Shown in pieces: positions 1 through 13,444 of a stretch of DNA of 64,000 nt. How positions within the stretch are numbered: position 1 is the stretch's first letter; every line of letters begins with the position of its first letter. The notes under the pieces are model-generated. The model saw nothing but the letters and a program-made list of their open reading frames with translations. It was not told the DNA's origin and ran no database searches. The position numbers and the translations under genes are program-made. Origin of the DNA: Charina bottae (taxonomy: Eukaryota; Chordata; Lepidosauria; Squamata; Charinaidae); NCBI GenBank assembly GCA_023362775.1, contig JALMGJ010000016.1, positions 2,526,001-2,590,000 on the forward strand, written 5' to 3'.

Positions 1-334
1 AAAACTATATATAAAAAAACCCAGAGCAATTTTTTATAGAAGTCCATTTTTATAGTCGACCAAAATGGACTTTACTGCAACACAGATGAAAGCACTGAAT
101 GGAGACTGCTAGCCTCCATCTTTCTCTATTCAAACTATACGGAGGAACCAGTTCTTTGTGGAAAAATTAATGCAAAAACTGTGTCCGAAAGTAGCATATG
201 AGCATGTTAACCAAAAAACAAACAAGAAAAGCACCACCTTACATTTGGAGAGAAAAAAGTATAAACTAAAAATCTCTATATCAAAATTTTACAGAGCAAA
301 AGCAAAGCAATTTAAAGCACTGGGAAACTCAGTA

Positions 335-590
335 AGAGCCAGAGTGGTATAGGATTAAGATGTTGGACTGACAGCAGGATAACCCAAGTTCAGGTTCACC
401 CTCAACCACAGGAGCTCCCTGGTGACTCTGGACTAATCACTCTGTCTTAGCTCAGTGCATCTCATAGGGTTGTTATTGCAAGAAGGGAATACAATACATG
501 CCACCTTCAGCTCCTAAAGGAAAGGCAGGAACATACATACATACATACTGTACATACATACAGTACATACATACATACATTTCTGCCTGC
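335..590 (+). mobile_element. tRNA-derived SINE, diverged
   Basis: A tRNA-like head (about 345-410) has a recognisable B-box-like stretch, followed by the SINE body phrase about control-of-heading type 'gactctggactaatcactctg' in diverged form and a tetranucleotide tail. The same family is seen more clearly at 14443-14650 (minus) and 40466-40600 (plus). It is old and no target-site duplication was found. The exact family name is uncertain. Confidence 0.45.
531..583. repeat. (ACAT)n microsatellite
   Basis: Interrupted ACAT/CATA tetranucleotide array that sits at the tail of the SINE-like sequence just upstream. Confidence 0.85.
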
Positions 591-779
591 CTAACCTTGG
601 TTCAAAGAGGATATGTGTTGAAAGCCTCCGCCTATAAGGAGATACAACATGAGGGGACACAGAAATAGGTCTTCCTTAAGAAGAACTTAGTCCAAGAATG
701 GCCTCCACCCTTTTTTGGCCTTCTGTAGAAGGGCAAAGACCTTTGGAGTTTAAGCAGCTTGAGTAAGATCTTCTTCAAA

Positions 780-912
780 TATTGTTTTGTTATGTTTATG
801 GACTATTGTTTTTATAGTATTGCTTTTATGTATGGTACTTTGAGATATTGTGTACACCACCTAGAAACTATGGAGTGATGCAGTTTATAAATCTTAGAAA
901 CAAATAAATAAT
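780..912 (+). mobile_element. L2/CR1-group 3' tail, degenerate
   Basis: The stretch resembles a degraded version of the 3' UTR signature seen at 26880 and 18340 (accgcccagagtc...tataaat), and it ends in an (AAATA)-like tail near 905. It is short and very diverged. Confidence 0.3.
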
Positions 913-2425
913 CAGAGAAATTGCATTGAAAGGAGCTTCTAATAGATTTACACTGAAGCCTAAGAATTTTAGGGAAGCTGCATGCAAAAACTGATGCAGA
1001 TGTTCTTACAGATATTTTTTTAAAAATCATTCAAAACCAGTGTACCAGAATTCAGCCTTATTAACATGCAGATTGTTGATTAACACAATTTGAGCTGGTG
1101 GGGGGGAAAGCTTTTTTTCCCCTAATTTTTTTAGTCATAGTGAAGGAGAAAATGAAGGGTTGCTTTTTACCTGGAAGTGAAATATATTCCCTACTTCTAG
1201 TGACTTAGCCTTTTAGAATCAATTCTGTTCCCACCCTGATTTTATTTCTAGTCACTCTGAAGTGTGTCAGAACATTGCCAACAGGTTTATTAGGTGCTAA
1301 GATGGAGGGAAACATTCCTTTGTACATTTGGCTTGTAGAGCATTCCAGCCACTTTTCCATGCTTACCCTGTGTGATTCAATGTTGGTGTTTTTCAGTGAA
1401 AGGCAAAGTGGACAAGATTTGTCTGCCAGTAGAAATCTTCAACTGTGTATCATTTTCACACTGCCCTCCACAACTCCAGCTGAGCATTTTGTTTCATCTC
1501 AAGAACTTGAACAGGGACTTGAAATCTGTTTGACAGTGGGGTAGCACATGTGGAGTGGCTATAATTGTAATATAAGGCACTTGAAGTGGCTGGAGATTTC
1601 AGAAGGTCACTCCTGAGCTTGCCAGACAGAACACTAAGAATTCTTCAGTGCAATGTAACCTCCTAGCTGCAGCTGGGAGTAAGCCAGTTTTATGTATTTC
1701 TAGGAGAATGCCTACCATAAAACAGAAAACAATGTACATATTTTGCAGACAATACACCTGAACTGTATACATTATTGTAGTAGCAGGTTAAGTTTATTGT
1801 GAGGAACAGAAGGCAAGGATTTGCAAGACAAAAAATAAAAGTGTGTGATGCAAAGATGAGTTTCTAGGCCTAAAGACCCAAAGTATTATTTAGATATGGT
1901 GGTCTTAGGAGGCACTTCCTTTTCATCATTCACATTGCCTGTGGTCTTTTCTTGAAAGCACTGTTTTTTCCTTATAAGATCTATGTAAAGAAACCACAAA
2001 GAATGCTTTTAAAACCAAAGAATATCATATGCACACTTTTATCATTTAAGCTGTCCTGTGTTCAGACTGACTTGATTCTAAGCCAACATAAAAAAATCCT
2101 GGAGACAGATACTTTGGCAACAGCTTTGCATGTTGGACAATTCCCTGTTGCCAAGCCCTCCTACATTTTTGTTCCAGGAAAGTACTGTAACTGCCAACTA
2201 CTTTCCTTCCTATGGGTGTCTTCCTGGGCATATATATTTATATGTGTTTGTGCTTGCGTTTGTGTATACACACACACACCAAATACATATACAAAGTTAA
2301 ACTGAATTTATATACAGTATATGCAAACCGAAAGCATCAAAATGCATGTGCATGTAAAAATACATTTTTTATTCCACTGTTCCTTTCTCATGTTGTTTAG
2401 AGCTACTATTATCATGAGTGCTATA
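913..2425. other. Intronic DNA without recognised features
   Basis: AT-rich sequence with only short chance reading frames and a small CA/TA run near 2260-2300. If the cadherin gene model is right, this is intron of that gene. I see no exon with flanking AG/GT and cadherin similarity here. Confidence 0.6.
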
Positions 2426-2429
2426 ATTT

Positions 2430-2500
2430 TACAATGGCTAAAGCTCTTGCCTTGTAAATAGTAGGTTGCTGGTTCAAAACCTGGTACAATTATAATATAA
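2430..2500 (+). mobile_element. tRNA-like SINE head, left arm of an inverted pair
   Basis: Contains an A-box-like 'atggctaaagct' and a B-box-like 'ggttcaaaacc' with the shared core 'cttgccttgtaaatag'. The same core occurs in reverse complement at about 2685-2752. The two copies face each other across about 190 bases. Confidence 0.45.
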
Positions 2501-2684
2501 AATTACAATACTAATTTTAATTTCTCTGAGCTTCCTACCTTCCTACCTTTACCTGCTAACTAACTGAATAGTTGGCAATATATCCAGTGGTACACCAGTC
2601 ACCAAGGAGCTGGCGGGGGTGGGGGGGAGTGAATCCCTTTTTAAAAAGGGAAGGGACAGAAATAGTAATTACAATTTTTCTTCC

Positions 2685-2752
2685 AGCTTTTGAATCGGCA
2701 ACCTTCTATTTACAAGGCAAGTGTTGTAACCATTATGTTATTACAGAATTGG
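2685..2752 (-). mobile_element. tRNA-like SINE head, right arm of an inverted pair
   Basis: On the minus strand it reads 'aacacttgccttgtaaatag' followed by 'gattcaaaagc'. It is a diverged copy of the sequence at 2430-2500 in opposite orientation, so the pair could fold into an imperfect hairpin. Confidence 0.45.
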
Positions 2753-3355
2753 TAAAAGGAAGATTTAAAAGGTAAAAGAGCATGGCAAGCACTGAGTCAG
2801 TTGAGGTGGCATTCTTTTCTCTACAGATTAGTCAATGAACTGCCAACATGTGTTATCTGAAATGGACTTGAGGCAACATAAAATGGAAAACTGTACTTTA
2901 CAAGTCGAACATAAAAACAAGTCCTGGGGTCATTTTGACAGGGAATAGGGGATTAATAGAGGGCAATGCCAGCTGATTCTGTCCTCCAGAAATAGTAGCC
3001 TATCCATTCTGCCAATGGGGCAGTGTGGAAAAAGAGTCATTTTCCTCTAGAATAAGAGAGACATTTGATGTTCTGATCCAGTACTTGGACAAAGCAATGG
3101 ACTGGAGTAGAGCCAAGAATCTGAGATACAATGTAGACAAGATATATTCTTTGTGAGTGTTTCTTCAATCCATCATTATCACTAGCAGCATTGTGGTTTT
3201 GATGGACCTCTGATTAACTTAGACTGAAACACCAACTAGATAATTACTTGCCAGAAATATCTTTGCCACAGTTCAACACACTCTGTTAACACCCCATTTG
3301 ATTTATTTTAATGTGTTAAGTATGGGACTGCCTTTGAAAATAGTTTGACAATTTC
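2753..3355. other. Intronic DNA without recognised features
   Basis: No exon, RNA gene or clear repeat boundary was seen. It lies between the SINE pair and the start of the L2-group LINE. Confidence 0.5.
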
Positions 3356-5624
<2,269 letters not shown>

Positions 5625-6765
5625 GTGTTTTTGGAGAGGGGTTGTTTTTTTAAGTAGGAAAAAAACTATATTTTTAGCTGGAACTAGCTGAGTTGATTGC
5701 ACGATGCGAGGAGTTTGACAACTGCACTAGTCATCAATTTGTCTTGGTATGAAAGATGGTGCAGTTTTTTATCCGAAACACATAACTGGGTGGGATCCAG
5801 GCTGCCAGTTTATCTTCTCCCAGTTTATCTTAGCATATTAGGTCATTGCTCTACCTCTGTTTAAAGTTCCTGCTAGATCTTGTATACTTTTTGTCGAACT
5901 GCTTTCCTGAGAAAGACTTGTCTACTATATGAGTCTTCTGGGCACTAGGCACCAATTATTATTTTTTTCCTCCCAGTCCTTTAATACCCTTCGTTGGGTA
6001 TCCTTAGGTTCTGCACTGTTTTTTCTGTAGCTGCTGCTAGTTTTAAATTTGGTTATGTGTTGCTGTTGGTTTCCAGCTCCTGTTGCTAATGTTTTTTTTT
6101 TCTACAGCTTTGCTGTCATTGTTTTATGATTCTGCATTACAGGTGTTTCATCACCTGTACACCATCCACCCAAATAACCTTGATTATTATATATGAGAAG
6201 TGCAATAATTAAGAAAAGGGAGGAAAGGATTTTTTTAAAAAAAAACTTGTCTATCATGGACATCCTACATACTGTAAAATATTTTGGGCAATATGCTATA
6301 ATTCACACATAGGATGCTAGCTAAATATGTTAGGTCTCCTTGTTGTCCCACTTGAACTGTGAATATGGCTCATGATATACCAAAACTTCCCTGTGATTAC
6401 ACATTTTTGGAACATTGGTAATGGTAAGAAAGCTGTTTTTTAGGGTCATTTGTTATCCTTATTTTTTTTTAAAAAAAAACCATCTCATTAGCTTCCAGAA
6501 ACCCACAAAAGTTATTTGGCACTTTGCTTGAAAGCTGTTACATTTGAGCAACAGATGGATAGCCACAAGGAACAGTCCCTCACTGTGGTTGGAAATTGTG
6601 CTAGAGCTCCTTTCATTGTAAATCTGTAAACTCAGTAAAACCGTAGTAAAAGTTCATTCATGTGCTTCTTTCTAAACCACTTCAGGTATTTATCTGAACA
6701 GATTTCGCCACAAAGCAAGTTGTAACTTTTAATTTTTCTGACAACATATAATTATTTTCTGGCAG
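5625..6765. other. Intron upstream of the first visible cadherin exon
   Basis: AT-rich with poly(T) and poly(A) runs. The polypyrimidine-rich tract and AG at 6764-6765 form the 3' splice site of the next exon. No other features were recognised. Confidence 0.6.
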
Positions 6766-6883
6766 CTCATACAAACTGTTAGTGCTGTGGATAAAGATGA
6801 ACCACCTCGTGGACACAAATTTTTTTTTGAACTGGTGCCAGAATACACAGTCCATCCAAACTTCTCTATTGTAGATAACAAAG
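6766..6883 (+). CDS. CDH9: Type II cadherin, EC5 exon (118 bp)
   Basis: The exon is flanked by an acceptor AG at 6764-6765 and a donor GT at 6884-6885. It reads in frame from its first base as 39 codons plus one base, starting [16 protein letters not shown] and including [10 protein letters not shown] and a final IVDNK. The AVDKDEPP calcium-binding-type motif and the F-E-L-VPE sequence are typical of the fifth extracellular cadherin repeat of type II classical cadherins. The 118-bp length is, to my recollection, usual for this exon in the family. Type II cadherins are single-pass calcium-dependent adhesion proteins. Upstream exons encoding EC1 to early EC5 lie outside the window. The choice of CDH9 rests on the tail exon at 11344. 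Confidence 0.85.
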
Positions 6884-6980
6884 GTAGGCTTTAATTATTG
6901 GTTCTCAGTGTTGCATTTTAATTCCTTTGCTGAAAGGTTTTCAAATATAATTTTCCATTTCTTTGGTTCTTCTGATGCAG
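6884..6980 (+). other. CDH9: Short cadherin intron (97 bp)
   Basis: Starts GTAGGC and ends in a pyrimidine-rich tract then TGATGCAG. It is a very short intron splitting an Asp codon (G|AT) between the EC5 exon and the membrane exon. Confidence 0.85.
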
Positions 6981-7232
6981 ATAACACAGCAGGAGTTGTA
7001 ACTAGACGGAATGGATACAGCCGCAGTAAAATGAGCACCTATCTCCTGCCAGTAATAATATTTGACAATGACTACCCCATCCAGAGCAGCACTGGCACAC
7101 TGAGCATCAGAGTGTGTGCCTGTGACAGCAGGGGAAATATGCAGTCTTGTAACGCTGAAGCTTTGCTCCTCCCAGCAGGCCTTAGCACAGGCGCTCTTAT
7201 TGCCATTCTGCTCTGCATTGTTATTCTGCTGA
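6981..7232 (+). CDS. CDH9: Type II cadherin, EC5 end plus transmembrane exon (252 bp)
   Basis: In phase with the previous exon, it begins [15 protein letters not shown] and contains the membrane-proximal cysteine cluster [12 protein letters not shown] that is conserved in classical cadherin EC5 domains. A hydrophobic helix follows ([18 protein letters not shown]), which continues across the splice junction. The donor is A|GTAAGT at 7232/7233. The exon completes the extracellular region and starts the single transmembrane segment. No stop or frameshift is present, so this copy looks functional. Residue identities fit CDH9/CDH10/CDH6 equally well in this part. Confidence 0.88.
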
Positions 7233-10200
7233 GTAAGTGGACCATTTCCCCTTTCTTCCTTTGTACCTGGAAATTGTTTAAAAGAGGCTACATTTTCAGA
7301 AGAATCCATTTTCTCCTTAATCCAGGCCCTCACAAATGGTAAGTACTCAAGGTCTTAGGTGCTGGAGAATTCTCTCAGTCTTGCAAAGCCAAGGATGCAG
7401 CAAGATCCAGAGGTTTACTGAGATGCTGGTGGACTAGTACTGTATACGTCACCAATGGGCTGTGTTTAGCTTGTTGGCTTAGTTATGCAATCAGGTTGGT
7501 CTTCTCCTAAAATGGAATATTTCTAAAGATAGTTCTGATATCTGATACTAATGATGGCATATGGCTCAGATTTGATGTTTATATGCAATAGTAAGACAGT
7601 ACATCTTCCTACTGTTTTATGCAGTATGTCATTTCAGATCTCTGCAGTTTCAAAAGAGATTTACAGATTCTGCCAGATACTTAATGCATAAACAATTTTG
7701 CCCATTAATACTGCATGTTCTCAGGTCCTGGGTAGGTGGGAACTGCTGTGGATAGCTGAGAAATATCCTGAGTTAGTAATGATCCTCACTTTCTGTTGCC
7801 ACAACTGCTGAATCATAGCATAATTAGACATGGCTGGTGTTAATTTGCAGTAAGAATATTGGTGGGTGGTCAATGATGACTGGTCTTATTTTGTGTTGCC
7901 ATTTGGCTTGACTTAATTAAAAGTATAGAGACTAAGGAAGATGATGTTGATGGAGATGTGCAGGAACTGTAACCTAGTCAAAAGGAGCTGAAGCATTTTT
8001 AAAGTCCAGAATAAGATAACATTTGGAAGCGACTCAGGCAGACACCTCCCCAATTCACTGAAGTATAAGAAAGAGGAGGAGGTACAGCACAATCCAAGTT
8101 GCAAGATTTAGTTATTACAGCCACTCTCTATAAAAGTAGTTTCAGCCTTCTTGTGGAATTGATTTCCTAGTCTAATCTACCTAATGGGGCTGACAGAAAG
8201 TGAAATCAGTCAATCACAGAATTGCTAGAGATCAAAGTTAGATCTATCTATCATCCATCCATCCATCCATCCATCCATCCATCCATCCATCCATCCATCT
8301 ATCTAGATTTATAGCCTGCCATTTCTCCAGGAATTCAAGGCAGCTTATGTCAGGATCTCCTTTCATCTCATGAAGATAGTTTTACCTGGTATATGCACCA
8401 AAATCAGCTGTTTATCAGATGAATTATACCACTAGGAGAATGGTGATATTTGTATTGCTAAAATCATAAGTCCACCATTATTCTTACTACAAAACAGATA
8501 TCCATTTAGCCCTTAAAAGATCACAAGTGTCATATACAATTCTTGAAGTTTAAGATCCCATCTTGTCAGCTGGTATCAGAATTCACTATATTTGTTGCAC
8601 TGAATTATTGTATCTGAGAGTTTGCCTTTGATGGCTGTGGGTGAGAATGTGAGAATGGAATGCATCCAGGAGCTTTACTCCCTACTCATCCTGACCTCTA
8701 TGAATTCAACAAACACAAATTTCTATGCAATCAGAGACTTTGATTTATTAAGGTCTCAGATGACACCAAGATTTATTCTCGCACTCAAGTGAATGCAAGT
8801 ATAGTTCCTTTTCAGTTCACTCAGGTGATTCCATATGGAAGAGCTGCATACATATATAGCCTTATCCTCTATTTAATTTAAATATCTTACATATTCAGGC
8901 AAAATCTTGAAGAGGGCTTAAATTCCCAAGAATTCCTATGCCAAATTTGGAACAAGAAAATGTATCAGGTGTTAGAAAAGTACTGAATCAATTATTTTTT
9001 TTAAAAAAAACAACCTTTCATAAAGCAGCTCAGTTCTAAATCTGGACTTTCAAATCTAAGTTTTGTCTTTTCATATTTTGAAAATCTCTGTGTTTTACCA
9101 TTATACTTTTTATTCATCTGCTGATTGTAATACATATAGGATGGTTCTCTGGCTTGCTGAAATTTAAAGTTCATTTTCTGTAAATATAAAATTTTAACTG
9201 GAAAAATTAAAAGGTGGGCTCAAAACAAAAAAAACAAAAAAAAACCACCAGAGAGAGAGAGAATAGAATCAAAACAGTCTGAGTTACAGTATTGTGATAA
9301 TGTTGATAGTGTCATTTGTAGGATGGAAAGACATAGCAACAACCAATCACCATAAAGGTATTTTTAAGTAACTGTTGAAAGGGCTTCAAAACACACTGTC
9401 AGATTACATTTATGGAGATAATTCAAAAGTTCATAAGGGATCCAAATACTAATGAGATAGCATGTTCTCTAAAGTTCAAGCTGTTAAAACCTGTTCTTCA
9501 AATGAAGTGCCAATCTTTAAATATGACACTTGATGTAGTGCTCCTTACAACAAGGATGAAGAGTACTAGAGGGAGCTGACTGTGGATGCTGAAGAGCTGC
9601 TGTGAGCCCTCTCTGTAGATAAGGCAAAAAAAAAAAAAAAACAGCTATTATTCCAACAAGGACTCTGAGGCTTCCCCCCCCCCTCTGAAATCAGTGCTGC
9701 ATTCAAACATTCTGAACAGAATAGACCAGTCCAGATAAGCCACCTGCATATATTAGTCCATTTATTTCTGCAACATTTTAAATGATTCTCAGTACAATGA
9801 AAGCCTTCTTTGGGCATTTGGTATCCATGGATACAAAATATATAAAAGGGCTTTCAAGAACATAGGACTTAGCGCTGTTGTCTAAATCTCTAGATACACA
9901 AATGGGCCACCATGCTCACGGATGACCACCAGTGTCTGGAGGACACTCCTCTTGCCCAAAATGAAAAGGTGATGAAGGGAAGGAAGATTGGGTAGAAGAA
10001 GGAAAGTAAGAAGATCCAGACAAGGAGTGTAAATGACTGGATGGAAAAGGGAAAAAAAACTATTTTAGAATGTTTCAATTTGATTAATAAAATAATTAGT
10101 AAAAACATAAATTGGACATTTTTCAATATTTCCATTTTGAAAGTCTTATATATCCAATTAAAAAGTTGATATATTGATATTTGGGGAAAATTGGAAACTT

Positions 10201-11343
10201 ATTATTTATGAGGGTTCTACCGCTGAACAAGCACAGGTAATGAGACCTTGAAAAAAATGTGTGTTTCTTTTTCTTGTCCACCATTTTGCACATTCATATA
10301 ATATATAGAAAGCACTGTAAAAGAATCCTCCAAACAGAATCACATACCAAAAAAAGGCAGATAAACAAAATATTTTACCAAGGATAACTAATTCTGGTCT
10401 GTATTTACCAACCGTGTGTATGTAAAACTTCAAGTAACAGAACCATGTACAATGTATTGGAATACTGGAGAAACAATAATGTAATTCCATGTATTTCTTT
10501 TAAAGAGAGGGGAATATGGATTGTAGAGGTCTAATTCACCTGATTAAGGTGAAAATATGCCATTTGTTTTTACAGACAAGGGGAAGAAATGAATTTATCT
10601 ATTTATAGGTGTGGGGGAAAAAATAGATAACCATTTTTAAAGGTGTATGCCTGAGTCTTATTAATATTATATGCTTGTATTGTTTTTCTTTTAAATAATT
10701 CAACTTCCTGGCTTGGCCCTACCCCATTTTCTGAATGGCCCTACTCATCCCATGGTAGCCATCTTATGGTAGAACTTCTGACATCTCCCCAGAATTTCAA
10801 ATATGCCTTCAGAGCCAAAATTTTGCCTGCCTTTAGGTGCTAGGAAATGTATCAGTCAAGCTCACTATCCATGCCTGATCAGTGTCAGACTGAAAAACCA
10901 ATCTTATGCACACATTAAGATGTATAGCTCCCTCCATGAAGGTGGGAATCTTGACTGATTAAAGTTCTTGCTCCTATGGAGAAATCATACATACATGGGA
11001 ACCTTCTGTGGGCTGGGGCCAAATATAAATACATCCTGGCTGATTAATCATTTTGACAAGCCCTTTCATATGTTGGTCATTACATCCCAGAACAGGATAT
11101 AAAGAACAATTCCTATAGTTCATTCTTTAATAGTAAGACCCCTTGAGCTAAGTGGGTCTTCCTTTCAGTAAGCTTCTCTCCTTAGCTCCCTTCATTTAAT
11201 TAAGAGTCTAATACTTCTCTTAATCTTAGCTGTTGTGATTAGTGAGTCTTAAAGGTTCTTAACTTTGCCAAGATTATTCCTAAGACTGTTCATTTCCTAT
11301 TCAGTGCTCATCACCCATTTGTATTTTTGCTGTTGTCTTCCAG
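7233..11343 (+). other. CDH9: Cadherin intron before the last exon (4.1 kb)
   Basis: Donor GTAAGT at 7233, acceptor TTGTCTTCCAG ending at 11343. It contains an ATCC array (8252-8300) with an adjacent SINE/LINE tail, poly(A/T) runs and otherwise unremarkable AT-rich DNA. No further exon was recognised. Confidence 0.8.
8252..8300. repeat. (ATCC)n microsatellite beside a SINE/LINE tail
   Basis: About 12 ATCC units flanked by ATCT units. The following bases to about 8400 ('atttatagcctgccatttct...') resemble the minus-strand 3' tail region of the SINE family seen at 14443, so the array probably grew from a retroposon tail. Confidence 0.8.
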
Positions 11344-11834
11344 TTTTGGTTGTGCTGTTTGCTGCAATGAAGCACCAGAGAAAAAAAGAGCCCTTGATCA
11401 TTTCGAAAGATGATGTCCGAGACAACATTGTAACCTACAATGATGAAGGAGGTGGGGAGGAAGATACCCAAGCCTTTGATATTGGCACACTGAGAAACCC
11501 TGAAGCCAGAGAGGAGAGCAAAATGAGAAGAGATGTCATGCCAGAAACTATTTTCCAGATAAGGAGGACAGCATCCTTGTGGGAAAACATTGATATCCAA
11601 GATTTTATCCATCGAAGACTAAAGGAAAATGATTTGGATCCAACTGCACCCCCTTATGACTCTTTAGCGACATATGCCTATGAAGGGAATGATTCTATAG
11701 CCAATTCACTTAGTTCTTTGGAATCTCTTACTGCAGACGGTGGAAATCAAGATTACGACTATCTGAGTGACTGGGGACCACGATTTAAAAAGTTAGCAGA
11801 TATGTATGGTGGAGATGAAAGTGACCAAGATTAA
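11344..11834 (+). CDS. CDH9: Type II cadherin, cytoplasmic-tail exon and stop
   Basis: The acceptor is CAG|TTTTGG. The split codon A|TT gives Ile and the frame continues [16 protein letters not shown], which is the end of the membrane helix and the basic stop-transfer stretch. The p120-catenin-binding core is [15 protein letters not shown]. The beta-catenin-binding region is [14 protein letters not shown], then SSLESL, then [21 protein letters not shown]. The frame ends at TAA 11832-11834. The middle segment, with [10 protein letters not shown] and then [19 protein letters not shown], matches what I recall of CDH9. CDH6 and CDH10 have a differently worded segment (PRRTPTA-type) there. The intact tail supports a functional cell-adhesion protein linked to catenins, expected to be neural. 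A CDH10 assignment remains possible. Confidence 0.85.
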
Positions 11835-11890
11835 CTGTCCCCTTCAATATTTCTGATGCAGCTCCGGCATTCGAGTGCATGAGCAGGGAC

Positions 11891-12016
11891 CCCTTTCCTT
11901 TCCTTTCCTTTCCTTTCCTTTCCTTTCCTTTCCTTTCCTTTCCTTTCCTTTCCTTTCCTTTCCTTTCCTTTCCTTTCCTTTCCTTTCCTTTCCATTCCAT
12001 TCCATTCCATTCCATT
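11891..12016. repeat. (TTTCC)n then (ATTCC)n microsatellite
   Basis: About 20 TTTCC pentamers followed by a few CATTC units, starting only about 56 bases after the cadherin stop codon. All long frames over it on either strand are repeat artefacts. Confidence 0.97.
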
Positions 12017-12703
12017 CTCTGCTCTTTTTTTTTTGGAGCGGACAGGGGCAGTGGCCTTGTGCATAGAACCCCAGGATACGCACATGGAGTATTCCTTGTA
12101 ACTATAGAGACTGGGTAGGAGGAGAAGTCCTACATGGAAGGAGCACCTCATTGACATTGGAGACTGTTGGATCATGGCCTGAAAATAGCAGTTTGTGGCT
12201 GGGTCCTTGCTGATGAGATCAATGCCTCTGTAACTAGATTAAAGTGGCCTATATTCTCTTACTCAGAAAAAAAATACAAAAAATAGGTGTATGTCTTAGT
12301 AAGATTTTGCTTAATAAGTCAGTGTGAATGAAAATGGCTATTTTTGTTTTTTTAAAGACAAAAGTAATATTTCATCCTCTTTGCCTAAGAGGTTAGAAAG
12401 AGGATATTCAACATTAATCGGGGTGGGGTGGGGGGAAGATACGTTAAAAGGCTTTTTGTGCCTTTCAGAAGGAGTTGGGAACACAACTTTTTTTCAAAAA
12501 TAACACTTTGCTTCATTTCCCTGCTACTGCACCCTATACCGTACCCTATCTTATAACATAATCTGACTACTCCTTAAAAAACAAGAATGAATATTACTGC
12601 CATATTTATTGAGTTAAAAATGTCTGTGTTGATTCATATTTTTCTATCTATCTATATAAATACAAATATAAATATGTATATGTATATTTTTGTATTTTTA
12701 TTA

Positions 12704-12727
12704 AATAAATTAGTATTTATAAATAAA
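12704..12727 (+). promoter_or_regulatory. Candidate polyadenylation signals
   Basis: Two AATAAA hexamers at 12704-12709 and 12722-12727, followed by a T-rich stretch. They are the first such pair on this strand after the stop that I noted, but AT-rich DNA makes chance matches likely. Confidence 0.3.
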
Positions 12728-13044
12728 TTATGTTTTCATTTACTCTGGCCATGTGTGGCCTATACTCAAGAGCATGTAGTATGTTTCCGATTGGAGCAAA
12801 AGTTAGGGTATTTCCATGCAGGCCCTGTTTTTTCCCCTCAGAACCATTTTCAAAGTGAGCTTTGGTCCTCCTCAAAATGATGAGGGAAGTGTGAATTGAC
12901 ATCGAACCAGCACTCTACCTGGCCTCCATCACTGGACTCAGTTCTTTTTTATGTTGGCTTCTTCTGTGATTTCAAAGCAATGCAGCAGTTTGCTATGAAG
13001 ATGGTTTCAGGGAGGCCCCTCGTTGCTCATTTTAAATGAAGTAC

Positions 13045-13216
13045 AGGCAAAAGGAGGAGGGGCCGACCAAGGGCAAGATGGATGGATGATATTCTGGAGG
13101 TGACGGACTCGACCTTGGGGGAGCTGGGGGTGGCGATGGCCGACAGGAAGCTCTGGCGTGGGCTGGTCCATGAAGTCACGAAGAGTTGGAAGCGACTATA
13201 AACTAATAAACAAAAA
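13045..13216 (+). mobile_element. BovB (RTE) LINE 3'-end fragment
   Basis: Matches the terminal part of the BovB copies at 44136-44390 and 58262-58505: GGCAAAAGG, then GGGGCCGACCAAGGGCAAG, then GAAGTCACGAAGAGT. It ends 'actaataaacaaaaa'. It is 5'-truncated. Confidence 0.85.
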
Positions 13217-13444
13217 CAGGAAGTCCTCGTTTACCAACCACAATTGGGACTGGCAACTCAATCATTAAGTGAAGTGGTCACTAAGTAGAACTGCAACTGT
13301 GCTTGCAATCTTACTTTAGCTTTCATTTGCTTTAAGACCTGCAAAGGTCATAAATGTGAGGATTGGTTATAAAGTTACTTTTTCATCACCATTGTAACTG
13401 TGAACGGTTGCTAAATGAGGCAGTCGCTAAATGAGGACTACCTG
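13217..13444. mobile_element. MITE-like element with CAGG...CCTG ends
   Basis: Starts 'caggaagtcctcgtttac' and ends 'ctaaatgaggactacctg', giving imperfect terminal inverted repeats (CAGGtAGTCCTC). The interior is rich in repeated 'gtcactaagt' and 'gttgctaaatgag' phrases. It resembles a repeat I recall as common in snake genomes. It abuts the BovB tail and no clear target-site duplication was found. Confidence 0.6.

Larger units (their letters stand above)
11835..12730 (+). other. CDH9: Probable cadherin 3' UTR
   Basis: Sequence after the stop codon. It holds the TTTCC array and AT-rich DNA, with AATAAA hexamers at 12704-12709 and 12722-12727 that could set the end of the transcript. The true 3' end is not known from sequence alone. 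Confidence 0.5.

Noticed and set aside
1275..1544. 89-codon frame upstream of the cadherin exons
   Set aside because: It has no domain, no splice-site context and no similarity to cadherin repeats. It is a chance frame in an intron.
6941..7333. 130-codon minus-strand frame across the membrane exon
   Set aside because: It is a shadow of the cadherin coding exon on the other strand.
11344..11834. Assignment of the cadherin to CDH6 or CDH10
   Set aside because: The middle of the tail ([25 protein letters not shown]) fits my recollection of CDH9 better. Without an alignment this is a preference and not a proof.
11785..12175. Lys/Gly/Glu or Phe/Pro/Ser repeat proteins
   Set aside because: They are translations of the TTTCC microsatellite on both strands.
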